Below, piece after piece: positions 57,017 through 64,000 of a stretch of DNA of 64,000 bases. The DNA comes from Azoarcus sp. (GTDB lineage: Bacteria > Pseudomonadota > Gammaproteobacteria > Burkholderiales > Rhodocyclaceae), in assembly GCA_020725025.1 (NCBI GenBank), contig DYFV01000021.1:1-64000 (forward strand). The letters run 5' to 3'. The notes below the pieces were generated by a model, which was given only the letters and a program-made list of their open reading frames with translations, searched no databases and was not told where the DNA came from. The stretch's first letter is position 1, and every line of letters starts with the position of its first letter. A program made the translations under genes and the position numbers.

Positions 57017-57783
57017 ATGGTCACCCGTTCGGTATCGCGGTGGCACACCGGCGCGTGGTCGTCGAGCGCCTCGGAAAGCCCGCGCGCCCGCGCGAGCAGC
57101 GCGTCGGTGAGCACCTCCGGCGTGGGTCCGAAGGCCACCGGCTCGCGGGCGAGCAGCAGGCAGGTGGGGAAGTGGCGCCGCACCTGCTCGAGGTCGTGGA
57201 CCACGGTGAGGATGGTGCGGCCCTCGGCGTGCCAGGCGAGCACCAGGGCGACCAGGTCCTCCACGGTGCGGGTGTCGATGGCGGCGAAGGGCTCGTCGAG
57301 GAGCACCACCGGGGCGTCCTGCAGGATCAGGCGGGCGAAGCGGGCGCGCTGCAGCTGGCCGCCGGAGAGCGAGCTCACCGGCCGCGCCTCGAACCCGGCG
57401 AGGCTCACCGAGGCGAGCGCCGACGCGACGCGTCGCTGGTGTTCGGGGCGCAGCGCGCCGAAAGCTCCGATTTCGCGCCACAGCCCCATCGCCACCATGT
57501 CGAACACGGTCAGGGGAAAGCTGTGGTCGAGCTCGCCGCGCTGAGGCAGGTAGGCCACGGCGCCGCGCGGCAGGCGCGGCATGTGGATGCGTCCGCCCAG
57601 GGGGCGGAGCTCGCCCGCGATGCCCTTGAGCAGCGTCGACTTTCCGGCGCCGTTGGGGCCCACCACCGCCACCAGCGCGCCGGCGGGGATCTCGCCCGAG
57701 AGGTGATGCACGGCCGGGTGGCGCTCGTAGCCGAGGGTGAGATCCTCGAAGCGGATCAGCGGGGGCATGTACTGCTGCATCAT
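57013..57783 (-). CDS. znuC: Zinc ABC transporter ATPase ZnuC
   Basis: The 256-residue ATPase has Walker A GPNGAGKST, YLPQRGELDHSFPLTVFDMVAMGLW in the Q-loop region, signature SLSGGQLQRARFARL, Walker B VVLLDEPFAAID and H-loop TVVHDLEQV. The ATG at 57783 overlaps the stop of a 39-codon frame upstream (ATGA); two later ATGs are alternative starts. It is the only ATPase of the metal-import type in this region and may also serve the second binding protein and permease at 60352-62081. Confidence 0.93.
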   Translation of the reverse strand: MMQQYMPPLIRFEDLTLGYERHPAVHHLSGEIPAGALVAVVGPNGAGKSTLLKGIAGELRPLGGRIHMPRLPRGAVAYLPQRGELDHSFPLTVFDMVAMGLWREIGAFGALRPEHQRRVASALASVSLAGFEARPVSSLSGGQLQRARFARLILQDAPVVLLDEPFAAIDTRTVEDLVALVLAWHAEGRTILTVVHDLEQVRRHFPTCLLLAREPVAFGPTPEVLTDALLARARGLSEALDDHAPVCHRDTERVTM

Positions 57784-57899
57784 CCTAGGGCCCACATCAC
57801 GGTGAGCCACAGCAAGGCCGTCGCGCCGCCGGCGATCGCGAGGCGGACTCCCAGGCCGGCGCCGAGCAGGCTGCGGGCGGGGCGGTGCACAGGGCTCAT
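57780..57899 (-). CDS. Possible 39-residue single-pass membrane peptide
   Basis: The frame MSPVHRPARSLL... has one hydrophobic segment (RLAIAGGATALLWLTVMWAL, about 19-38) after a basic N-terminus, and its TGA overlaps the znuC ATG. The ATG lies 35 bases downstream of the Zur palindrome. Coupling and position support a real gene; the short length and lack of a recognised family leave doubt. Small membrane peptides of this sort can stabilise transporter complexes, which is inference. Confidence 0.45.
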   Translation of the reverse strand: MSPVHRPARSLLGAGLGVRLAIAGGATALLWLTVMWALG

Positions 57900-57933
57900 C
57901 GGCGGACTCCGGTCGGTTGAAGGGGGCGAATCA

Positions 57934-57948
57934 TGCAACGGCGTTGCA
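57934..57948. promoter_or_regulatory. Perfect 7-1-7 palindrome, putative Zur box
   Basis: TGCAACGGCGTTGCA is a perfect 15-bp inverted repeat in the gap between the zur stop (57961) and the znuC operon. Its TGCAAC arm recurs in the site at 58453-58467. Zur binding is inferred from its place before the zinc importer genes. Confidence 0.7.
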
Positions 57949-57960
57949 ATTTGGACAAGT

Positions 57961-58449
57961 TCAAACAATGCCGTCGGGTTGTTCCCCCGCCGGGGCGTCC
58001 TCGGCTCGCTGCCGGCCGCAATCGGCGCAGGCGCCATGGAACACGAGCTCGGCGCGGTCCAGGCTGAAGCCCGCCGGGAGCGCCACCGCGAAGGCCGGGG
58101 AGAGATCCTCGAGGCAGATCACGTGCCCGCAGCGATCGCAATGGAAATGCGCATGGCGGTGGCTGTCGCCGCGCACCGCCTCGAAGCGCCACGCCCGGTC
58201 GTTGCCCGCGAGGCGCTGCGCTATGCCTTGCTCCACCAGCCAATCGAGCGCCCGGTAGAGCGTGACGCGGTCGGGCGCGAGTCCGCCGCCGGCGAGCCGG
58301 GTGGCGATCTCCTCGTGGCTGAGCGGATGCGGGCTCGACAGCAGGAGCTCGAGCACCGCGACGCGGGCGCGCGTGACGCGTCCGCCGTGGGCGGCGATCA
58401 GGGTGCCGGCCGCGCTGCCTTCCGTTCGTGCGGGCATAATCGTTCGCAT
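57961..58449 (-). CDS. zur: Zinc uptake regulator, Fur family
   Basis: From the first ATG the product has 162 residues; a second ATG at 58437 is possible. The winged-helix part includes GGRVTRARVAVLELLLSS and PDRVTLYRALDWLVEQGIAQ. The C-terminal half has the HAHFHCDRCGHVICLED site and a second CXXC in HGACADCGR, the structural zinc sites of Zur. It lies upstream of znuCBA on the same strand and diverges from a second zinc-linked gene set, with candidate operators on both sides. Confidence 0.92.
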   Translation of the reverse strand: MRTIMPARTEGSAAGTLIAAHGGRVTRARVAVLELLLSSPHPLSHEEIATRLAGGGLAPDRVTLYRALDWLVEQGIAQRLAGNDRAWRFEAVRGDSHRHAHFHCDRCGHVICLEDLSPAFAVALPAGFSLDRAELVFHGACADCGRQRAEDAPAGEQPDGIV

Positions 58450-58452
58450 TGC

Positions 58453-58467
58453 GTTTGCTATTGCAAC
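58453..58467. promoter_or_regulatory. Second candidate Zur site between divergent arms
   Basis: GTTTGCTATTGCAAC has 4-bp TTGC/GCAA arms and keeps the TTGCAAC half-site of the perfect box at 57934. It lies four bases before the zur ATG and about 65 bases before the start of the rightward zinc operon, so it could control both. Confidence 0.4.
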
Positions 58468-58532
58468 AGTGTAGCGTTTAGCACCTTCGCGGCGCAATGT
58501 GCCGCTTCCGTCGCGCTCCCGTCGGCTCATCC

Positions 58533-58856
58533 ATGCGTCTTCGCGCCCAGGCGCTTCTTGCCGTGATCCTTTCCCTATGCCTCGTGCTCCTGCAGCACGG
58601 GGCGCTGGTGCATGCGTTCGTGCACCTTCACGGGGACGACGAGCACTCCCATGAGACCGGGTTCGAAGCCTGGCACGCCCTCGACGAGCGCTGCGAGACC
58701 TGCGCGGCTTACGCCGCATGCGGCTCGGGCCCGCCGGGCAGCCACTGGCTGCGCGTGGCGGGCAGTGCGGCCGAGGTTCTCGCCGCCGAGCCCGCTGCGG
58801 TCCATGCGCGCGCGGCCACCGCCTACGCGGCGCGCGCGCCACCCGTTCCCGTCTAG
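58533..58856 (+). CDS. Small His/Cys-rich membrane-anchored protein
   Basis: From the ATG at 58533 the product has 107 residues: an N-terminal hydrophobic segment (LLAVILSLCLVLLQHGALV), then VHAFVHLHGDDEHSHETG and RCETCAAYAACG, and an Ala-rich tail. An upstream ATG at 58497 is possible. The layout resembles DUF2946-type small metal-associated proteins, but the match is uncertain. The first gene of the rightward zinc set; zinc binding in the periplasm is inferred. Confidence 0.55.
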   Translation: MRLRAQALLAVILSLCLVLLQHGALVHAFVHLHGDDEHSHETGFEAWHALDERCETCAAYAACGSGPPGSHWLRVAGSAAEVLAAEPAAVHARAATAYAARAPPVPV

Positions 58857-58943
58857 TCAGCCCTTCTGTTAACGAGCCCGGTGCCGCCGAAGCTGCGGAG
58901 GGCGCCGGCCGTCCTCTTCATGACGAGACAAGGAACAACCGAA

Positions 58944-60341
58944 ATGCCCCGTGTTTTGCCCCGCCTGACCCTGGCCCTGCTGGCCGCCGCAGCCCTGCCC
59001 GCGACGGCCGCCGACAGCGACGAACTCGCCCAGCTGCGCGCCGAGATCGCGGCCCTGCGCCAGAGCTACGACGCCCGCATCGCCGATCTGGAAGCCCGCC
59101 TGCGCCAGGCCGAAGCGCCTGCTGCCGCGGCGGAGCCGGCGCGCGCCGCACCCGCCGCCCAGGCGGCTGCGGCCCCCGCCGTCGGCGGGGGCTTCAACCC
59201 CGACATTTCCCTGATCCTTCAGGGGCAATACCGCCGGATGAAGGACGCCGACGAACGCGAGATCACCGGCTTCGTGGCCGGCGGACACGACCACGACGAG
59301 GAAGGCGGGCCGGAGCGCGGTTTCTCCCTCGACCACACCGAGCTGGTGCTCTCGGCCAACATCGACCCCCATTTCCGCGGCCTCGCCAACCTCGCGCTGG
59401 TGGACGGCGAGGTCGAGGTGGAGGAGGCGTGGTTCCAGACCATCGGCCTGGGCCACGGCCTGGGGGTCAAGGCCGGCCGCTTCCGCTCCGGCATCGGCTA
59501 CCTCAACGAGCAGCATCCCCACCAGTGGGACTTCGCCGACGCGCCGCTGATGTACACCGCCCTTTTCGGCGAGCATGCCAGCTATGCCAACGACGGCATC
59601 CAGCTGAAATGGGTCGCGCCTACGGCGCTCTTCCTGGAACTCGGCGCGGAAATCGGCCGTGGCGTGAACTTCCCCGGGACCGACCGCAACGTGAACGGCG
59701 TCGGGTCGAGTGCGCTGTTCGCCCACGTGGGCGGTGACGTGGGTACTTCCCACAGCTGGCGCGCGGGCGTGTCCTGGCTAGGCACCCGGGCGCGCGACCG
59801 CGAGTCCCACTTCGAGGACACCCTGGCCGGCGAGGAGGTGGTGGGCGCCTTCAGCGGCAAGAGCCGCACCTGGATCGCCGACGCCGTGTGGAAGTGGGCG
59901 CCGGAGGGCAACCCCACGCGGACCAACCTGACGGTCCAGGCCGAGTACTTCCAGCGCCGCGAGCGTGGCTCCCTCGACTGCTTCGAGGAGGACGGCAGCG
60001 GCACGACGGCCTGCGCGGCCGGCGTGTCCAGCACCTACCGCACCCGCCAGTCCGGCTGGTACGCCCAGACCGTGTACCAGTTCATGCCGCGCTGGCGCGC
60101 CGGCGTGCGCTACGACCGGCTCGACAGCGGCAGCATCGACTACGGCGTGAACGACGCCAACATCGAGGTCGCCGACTACCGGCCCAACCGCACCACGGTG
60201 ATGCTCGACTACAGCCCCAGCGAGTTCTCCCGCCTGCGCCTGCAGTTCGCGCGCGACCGGGCGATGGAGGGGCTCACCGACAACCAGGTGTGGCTGCAGT
60301 ACGTGATGAGCCTCGGCGCCCACGGCGCGCACAGCTTCTGA
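58944..60341 (+). CDS. Porin-like outer-membrane protein with N-terminal coiled coil
   Basis: The 465 residues start at the ATG with AAGGA nine bases upstream. After a signal peptide (LTLALLAAAALPATAAD) come a short coiled coil (LAQLRAEIAALRQSYDARI) and an Ala/Pro linker, then a beta-barrel with DISLILQGQYRRMKDAD, HTELVLSANIDPHFRG and a C-terminal WLQYVMSLGAHGAHSF ending in Phe. A surface-loop candidate is GGHDHDEEGGPERG, and the C-terminus also carries His. It is probably a zinc-regulated porin working with the transport genes that follow. Confidence 0.78.
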   Translation: MPRVLPRLTLALLAAAALPATAADSDELAQLRAEIAALRQSYDARIADLEARLRQAEAPAAAAEPARAAPAAQAAAAPAVGGGFNPDISLILQGQYRRMKDADEREITGFVAGGHDHDEEGGPERGFSLDHTELVLSANIDPHFRGLANLALVDGEVEVEEAWFQTIGLGHGLGVKAGRFRSGIGYLNEQHPHQWDFADAPLMYTALFGEHASYANDGIQLKWVAPTALFLELGAEIGRGVNFPGTDRNVNGVGSSALFAHVGGDVGTSHSWRAGVSWLGTRARDRESHFEDTLAGEEVVGAFSGKSRTWIADAVWKWAPEGNPTRTNLTVQAEYFQRRERGSLDCFEEDGSGTTACAAGVSSTYRTRQSGWYAQTVYQFMPRWRAGVRYDRLDSGSIDYGVNDANIEVADYRPNRTTVMLDYSPSEFSRLRLQFARDRAMEGLTDNQVWLQYVMSLGAHGAHSF

Positions 60342-60351
60342 GGGAGACGCC

Positions 60352-61257
60352 ATGGGCACGCGACTGATCGCAACGGCGGCGCTGGCGCTCGCCGCCATCG
60401 CCCAGCCGGCCCTGGCCGCGCTGAACGTGGTGGCCTGCGAGCCGGAATGGGGCGCGCTGGTGCAGGAGCTCGCCGGCGACAAGGCCGAGGTCTATGTCGC
60501 CACCACCGCACTGCAGGACGTGCACCGCATCCAGGCGCGCCCCAGCCTGGTGGCGGCGGCGCGGCGGGCGGACCTGCTGGTGTGCACCGGCGCCGAGCTG
60601 GAGGTGGGCTGGCTGCCCGTGCTGCAGCGCCAGTCGGGCAATGCGGCCATCCAGCCGGGGCGGCCCGGCTACTTCGAGGCGGCGCAGTTCGTCGCCCTGA
60701 TGGAGGCGCCGGCGCGGATCGATCGCGCCGAGGGCGACATCCACGCCGCGGGCAATCCTCACATCCAGACCAACCCGCACAACATCGCCCGCGTGGCCGA
60801 GGCACTGGCAGGCCGTCTGGCGGAGATCGATCCCGCCAACGCGGCCTCGTACCGCGCCCGGCAGGCCGACTTCGCCGCGCGCTGGCTGGCGGCCATCGCC
60901 CGCTGGGAGGCCGCGGCCGCCCCCTTGCGGGGCATGCCGGTGGCCGTACAGCACAACGGCTTCCCGTATCTGGAAGCGTGGCTGGGGCTGCGCCGGGTGG
61001 CGACCCTGGAGCCCAAGCCGGGGGTGGAGCCCTCCAGCGGGCACCTCGCCACGCTGCTCCGGCAGCTCGAGCGCGAACCCGTGCGGGCCGTGCTGCGCGC
61101 GGCCTACAACGATCCGCGCAGCGCCGAGTGGCTCGCCGGGCGCGCCGGCATCCCGGTGGTGGTCCTGCCGTTCACCGTGGGCGGCAGCGACGAGGCGGAC
61201 GACCTCTTCGGGTTGTTCGACGACACCGTGGCGCGGCTGCTGAAGGCCGTGCGATGA
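60352..61257 (+). CDS. Second zinc-type ABC substrate-binding protein (cluster A-I)
   Basis: The 301-residue periplasmic protein has a signal peptide ending near AQPALAALN. The metal-ligand regions of the ZnuA family are present: LQDVHRIQARPS, GNPHIQTNPHNIARVA, AVQHNGFPYLEAWLG and RAAYNDPRSAEWLAG. It lacks the central His-rich loop of the ZnuA at 55174. It overlaps the next permease gene. No ATPase of the matching type is in this arm, so it may share ZnuC. Confidence 0.88.
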   Translation: MGTRLIATAALALAAIAQPALAALNVVACEPEWGALVQELAGDKAEVYVATTALQDVHRIQARPSLVAAARRADLLVCTGAELEVGWLPVLQRQSGNAAIQPGRPGYFEAAQFVALMEAPARIDRAEGDIHAAGNPHIQTNPHNIARVAEALAGRLAEIDPANAASYRARQADFAARWLAAIARWEAAAAPLRGMPVAVQHNGFPYLEAWLGLRRVATLEPKPGVEPSSGHLATLLRQLEREPVRAVLRAAYNDPRSAEWLAGRAGIPVVVLPFTVGGSDEADDLFGLFDDTVARLLKAVR

Positions 61258-62081
61258 ACCTCGATGCCCTCGATCCCGGCATCCTCGGGCCGGCGCTGGT
61301 CGCGGGGCTGCTGGTCGTCGCCACCCACGTGCCCCTTGGAATGCGGGTGCTGGAGCGCGGCATCGTGTTCATCGACCTCGCCATCGCCCAGATCGCCGGC
61401 ATCGGGGTCATCGCCGCCCATGCCCTGGGCTGGGAGCCGCGAGGCTGGGCGGTTCAGGCGGTGGCGGTCGGCGCTGCGCTGACCGGCGCGATGCTGCTCA
61501 CCTGGACCGAACGGCGCTGGGCCGAGGTCCAGGAGGCGCTCATCGGGGTGCTGTTCGTGCTCGCCTCGTGCGCGGGCATCCTGCTGCTGGCCGGCAATCC
61601 GCACGGCGGCGAGCACCTGCGGGAGCTCCTGGCGGGCCAGATCCTGTGGGTGGGGTGGGACCAGCTGGCGGTGACGGCGGTGGTGACCGCGGCCGTGCTC
61701 GCGCTGTGGTTCGTGCCGTCGCGCCCACCCGGCCGTACCGCCTTCTACCTCGTCTTCGCCGTGGCGGTGACGGCCTCGGTGCAACTCGTGGGCGTTTATC
61801 TGGTCTTCGCCACGCTCATCGTGCCGGCGCTCGCTACCCGACGTCTCGGGCGAGGCCGCCGGCTGGCGGTCGGCTATGCCGTCGGCGTGCTCGGCTATGC
61901 GTCGGGGCTGGCGCTGTCGGCCCTCTTCGATTTACCTTCCGGGGCGATGGTCGTGTGGCTGATGGCCGCCGTCGGCGCGGCGGCGCTGGCCATTCGTCCC
62001 GGGCAGGATGCCGCGGCCGGTGCCGCGGCGTCGTCGCATCCGCCCGTGACGACGGGCCTTCGACAGGAGGATGGATCATGA
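61254..62081 (+). CDS. Second zinc-type ABC permease (ABC-3 family)
   Basis: The 275-residue protein has about eight hydrophobic helices. Markers are LVVATHVPLGMRVLERGIVFIDLAIAQIAGIG, a variant of the ABC-3 start, and VQLVGVYLVFATLIVPALAT. The ATG overlaps the stop of the binding protein. Compared with ZnuB at 56150 it has a shorter N-terminus and a polar C-terminal tail (AAGAAASSHPPVTTGLRQ). It works with the binding protein at 60352; the ATPase is missing here. Confidence 0.86.
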   Translation: MNLDALDPGILGPALVAGLLVVATHVPLGMRVLERGIVFIDLAIAQIAGIGVIAAHALGWEPRGWAVQAVAVGAALTGAMLLTWTERRWAEVQEALIGVLFVLASCAGILLLAGNPHGGEHLRELLAGQILWVGWDQLAVTAVVTAAVLALWFVPSRPPGRTAFYLVFAVAVTASVQLVGVYLVFATLIVPALATRRLGRGRRLAVGYAVGVLGYASGLALSALFDLPSGAMVVWLMAAVGAAALAIRPGQDAAAGAAASSHPPVTTGLRQEDGS

Positions 62082-62626
62082 TCAGGATATTCGTCGGCGC
62101 ACTGGCCGCCGGCTTCATGCTGCCGGCGGGCGCTCAGCACGCGCCCCATGCCCACGGCGTGGCGGACCTGCGCGTGGCGATCGATGGCAACCGCCTGCAG
62201 ATCGAGCTGGAGAGCCCGCTCGACAATCTCGTCGGTTTCGAGCACGCCCCGCGGGACGCCAAGCAGCGGGCCGCGCTCGCCCGGGCCGAGGCGCGCCTGC
62301 GGGACCCGGGCAAGCTCTTCGTCGTGCCGGCCACGGCCGGCTGCGAGCTGAAGGAAGCCGCAGTGGAGTCGCCCTGGCCGCAGGCGGGGAAGGCCGAGCA
62401 CGGGCACGACCATGACCACGGGCACGACCACGACGGGGAGGCGACCCACGCCGACATGCACGCGCACTACGCGTGGGAGTGCGCCAAGCCCGCGGCGCTG
62501 AAAGAGATGGGGGTGAATCTCTTCGACGCCTTCCCGCGGCTGCACCAGGTGCGGGTCGAGACGGCGACGCCGGGCGGGCAGGGCGCGTCCGTCCTCGACA
62601 AGGCGCATCGCAAGCTCGAGCTGTGA
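62078..62626 (+). CDS. DUF2796 zinc-binding protein, ZrgA-like
   Basis: The 182-residue periplasmic protein has AGGAGG seven bases before the ATG and a signal peptide ending near LPAGAQHAP. DUF2796 markers are HAHGVADLRVAIDGNRLQIELESPLDNLVGFEHAP and YAWECAKPAALKEMGVNLFDAFPRLHQV. A His-Asp stretch (HGHDHDHGHDHDG) binds zinc in related ZrgA proteins. It is coupled (GTGA) to the ABC ATPase that follows, as in the zrg gene order. Confidence 0.88.
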   Translation: MIRIFVGALAAGFMLPAGAQHAPHAHGVADLRVAIDGNRLQIELESPLDNLVGFEHAPRDAKQRAALARAEARLRDPGKLFVVPATAGCELKEAAVESPWPQAGKAEHGHDHDHGHDHDGEATHADMHAHYAWECAKPAALKEMGVNLFDAFPRLHQVRVETATPGGQGASVLDKAHRKLEL

Positions 62627-63351
62627 GCACGCTCGATACGCCTTCCGCCGCCGTCGAGTTCCGCGACGTCGTCTACCGCTGGCCCGGCGCGGCGCGGCCC
62701 TGTCTCGCCATCGAGACCTTCCGCGTCACACCGGGCGAGCGCGTCTTCCTGCACGGGCCGAGCGGCAGCGGCAAGAGCACGCTGCTGTCGCTGGTGGGCG
62801 GCGTGCTATCGCCCGCGCAAGGGCAGGTGGCGGTGCTCGGTCAAGACCTGGCGCGGCTTCCCGCCGGCGCGCGGGACCGCTTCCGCGCCGACCATGTGGG
62901 TTTCATCTTCCAGCTCTTCAACCTGCTGCCCTATCTCTCGGCCCTGGACAACATCGTTCTGCCCTGCCGCTTCTCGCCGGCGCGGCACGCGCGGGTCGCC
63001 GCGGCCGGCGCCCGTCCCCACGCCGAGGCGCGGCGGCTCGCGGCCCATCTCGACCTCGACGCCGAGCTCCTGGCGCGCCCGGCCGCCGAGCTGTCGGTAG
63101 GCCAGCAGCAACGCGTCGCTGCCGCGCGCGCCCTGATCGGCCGGCCGGGCCTGGTGATCGCCGACGAGCCTACCTCGGCGCTCGACGCCGACCGCCAGCG
63201 CGGCTTTCTCGACCTGCTGCTCGCCGAATGCGCCGAGGCCGGGGCGAGCCTGCTCTTCGTGAGCCACGATGCGCGGCTCGCCGAGCGCTTCGACCGGGTG
63301 GTGGCGCTCGCCGACATCAACCGGGCCGTCACCGGGGAGGTGCCTGCATGA
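62623..63351 (+). CDS. LolD/MacB-type ABC ATPase
   Basis: From GTG the product has 242 residues. It has Walker A GPSGSGKST, signature ELSVGQQQRVAAARAL, Walker B LVIADEPTSALDAD and H-loop FVSHDARL. This is the ATPase branch that partners with FtsX-type permeases (LolCDE, MacB), and such a permease follows with an ATGA overlap. Together with the ZrgA-like protein it forms a zinc-linked ABC unit of mechanotransmission type; transport direction is unknown. Confidence 0.88.
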   Translation: MSTLDTPSAAVEFRDVVYRWPGAARPCLAIETFRVTPGERVFLHGPSGSGKSTLLSLVGGVLSPAQGQVAVLGQDLARLPAGARDRFRADHVGFIFQLFNLLPYLSALDNIVLPCRFSPARHARVAAAGARPHAEARRLAAHLDLDAELLARPAAELSVGQQQRVAAARALIGRPGLVIADEPTSALDADRQRGFLDLLLAECAEAGASLLFVSHDARLAERFDRVVALADINRAVTGEVPA

Positions 63352-64000
63352 CGCCGCTGTGGCACCTCACCCGCAAGAGCATCGCCAACCGGCGCCTCAC
63401 GGTGGCGCTCACCGTGGCCGCGGTGGCACTGGCAGTGGCGATGCTGCTCGGCGTGGAGCGCCTGAGGAGCGACGCGCGCGAGGGCTTCGCGCAGACCATC
63501 TCGGGCACGGATCTCGTTGTGGGCGCGAGAAGCGGCCCGATGCAGCTCCTGCTCTACTCGGTGTTCCACATGGGCAACGCCACCAACAACGTGTCGTGGG
63601 CGAGCATACAGAAGCTCGCCGCGCATCCGCAGGTGGCCTGGCTGGTGCCGATCTCCCTGGGCGACTCCCATCGCGGGTTCCGCGTGGTGGGCACGACCAC
63701 CGGCTATTTCGAGCACTATCGCTACGGGCACGGCGAGCCGCTGCGCTTCGCCGAGGGGCGGCCGTTCGACGGAATCTTCGAGGCGGTGGTAGGTGCCGAG
63801 GTGGCGGCCCGCCTGGGCTACAGCGTCGGCGAGCGCATCGTAGTGAGCCACGGCGCCGGCGAGGTGAGCTTCGCCGAGCACGACGACAAGCCCTTCACCG
63901 TGGTCGGCGTGCTCGCGCGCACCGGCACCCCGGTCGACCGCTCGGTGCTGGTGAGCCTCCAGGCGATCGAGGCCATCCACGTGGACTGGCAGGGCGGGGC
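63348..64000 (+). CDS. FtsX-like ABC permease, 3' end cut by the window
   Basis: The first 217 codons are visible. One N-terminal membrane helix (RLTVALTVAAVALAVAMLLGV) is followed by a large extracytoplasmic domain starting with AREGFAQTISGTDLVVGARSGPMQLLLYSVFHMGN and containing VPISLGDSHRGFRVVGTTTGYFEHY. This is the MacB-like periplasmic domain of FtsX permeases, family DUF of the zrg type. It pairs with the ATPase before it. The remaining membrane helices lie beyond the window. Confidence 0.85.
   Translation, partial: MTPLWHLTRKSIANRRLTVALTVAAVALAVAMLLGVERLRSDAREGFAQTISGTDLVVGARSGPMQLLLYSVFHMGNATNNVSWASIQKLAAHPQVAWLVPISLGDSHRGFRVVGTTTGYFEHYRYGHGEPLRFAEGRPFDGIFEAVVGAEVAARLGYSVGERIVVSHGAGEVSFAEHDDKPFTVVGVLARTGTPVDRSVLVSLQAIEAIHVDWQGG

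Overview
The window is one contiguous piece of a high-GC, gene-dense bacterial chromosome, most likely from a betaproteobacterium; Rhodocyclales or Burkholderiales would fit. This rests on the form of the 6S RNA next to zapA, the AATGCGAAT-type Fur boxes, the bfd-bfr and hemP genes, and ilvD, lgt and malonyl-CoA decarboxylase in ordinary chromosomal context. I see no rRNA, tRNA, CRISPR array, insertion sequence, integrase or phage gene. Both ends cut a gene: a periplasmic protein at base 1 and an FtsX-like permease at base 64000.

Region 1-17.2 kb is dominated by copper and sulfur handling. A leftward copper operon (DUF2933 membrane protein, ICMT-like methyltransferase, 51-residue Cys peptide, CopA-type P-ATPase, His/Met periplasmic protein) is followed by a rightward glucoamylase-like GH15 enzyme coupled to an SPW/VKOR membrane protein. 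Next comes a rightward persulfide cluster: ArsR-rhodanese regulator, periplasmic protein, DsrE protein, persulfide-dioxygenase-like hydrolase, MFS carrier, SHOCT protein, cysteine desulfurase. A second leftward copper operon follows (small secreted protein, TolC-like lipoprotein, multicopper oxidase, CopI-like cupredoxin, Csp3-like copper store), diverging from a DUF411/CopG-like gene. Both copper operons carry the same ATTAC-N6-GTAAT palindrome upstream, which suggests one CopR/CusR-type response regulator encoded elsewhere.

Region 17.2-33 kb holds a small secreted protein and a cytochrome c, AzlCD, a bacterioferritin lacking the haem methionine, a rhodanese, Fur-box-controlled TonB-ExbB-ExbD, a FetAB-like ABC system, a CsgG-like lipoprotein, a MacAB-OprM tripartite pump, a di-haem cytochrome c peroxidase, an Irr-like Fur-family regulator, bfr-bfd and hemP. 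Iron and peroxide handling are the common theme.

Region 33-45.5 kb has a leftward set (malonyl-CoA decarboxylase, membrane GGDEF-EAL phosphodiesterase, beta-barrel protein, phosphate-binding-like protein), then lgt and yceH, then rightward ilvD, a degenerate EAL-HDOD protein, a c-di-GMP-I riboswitch ahead of an HDOD protein, a ZapB-like coiled coil, zapA and 6S RNA. Cyclic-di-GMP signalling recurs in three loci.

Region 45.4-55.2 kb carries a leftward set that reads as glutarate uptake and breakdown (glutaryl-CoA dehydrogenase, class III CoA-transferase, TAXI-TRAP transporter, DUF1850), then an EVE protein, a TauE/SafE permease and the ergothioneine genes egtB and egtD.

Region 55.2-64 kb is a zinc regulon: zur, a 39-residue membrane ORF and znuCBA leftward; rightward a small His-rich protein, a porin-like barrel, a second zinc-type binding protein and permease without their own ATPase, a DUF2796 (ZrgA-like) protein and a LolD/FtsX-type ABC pair. 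A perfect 15-bp palindrome before znuC and a related site between the two divergent arms are the likely Zur operators.

Start codons were chosen by ribosome-binding sites and ATGA/GTGA overlaps. No database search was possible, so family names rest on recognised motifs.
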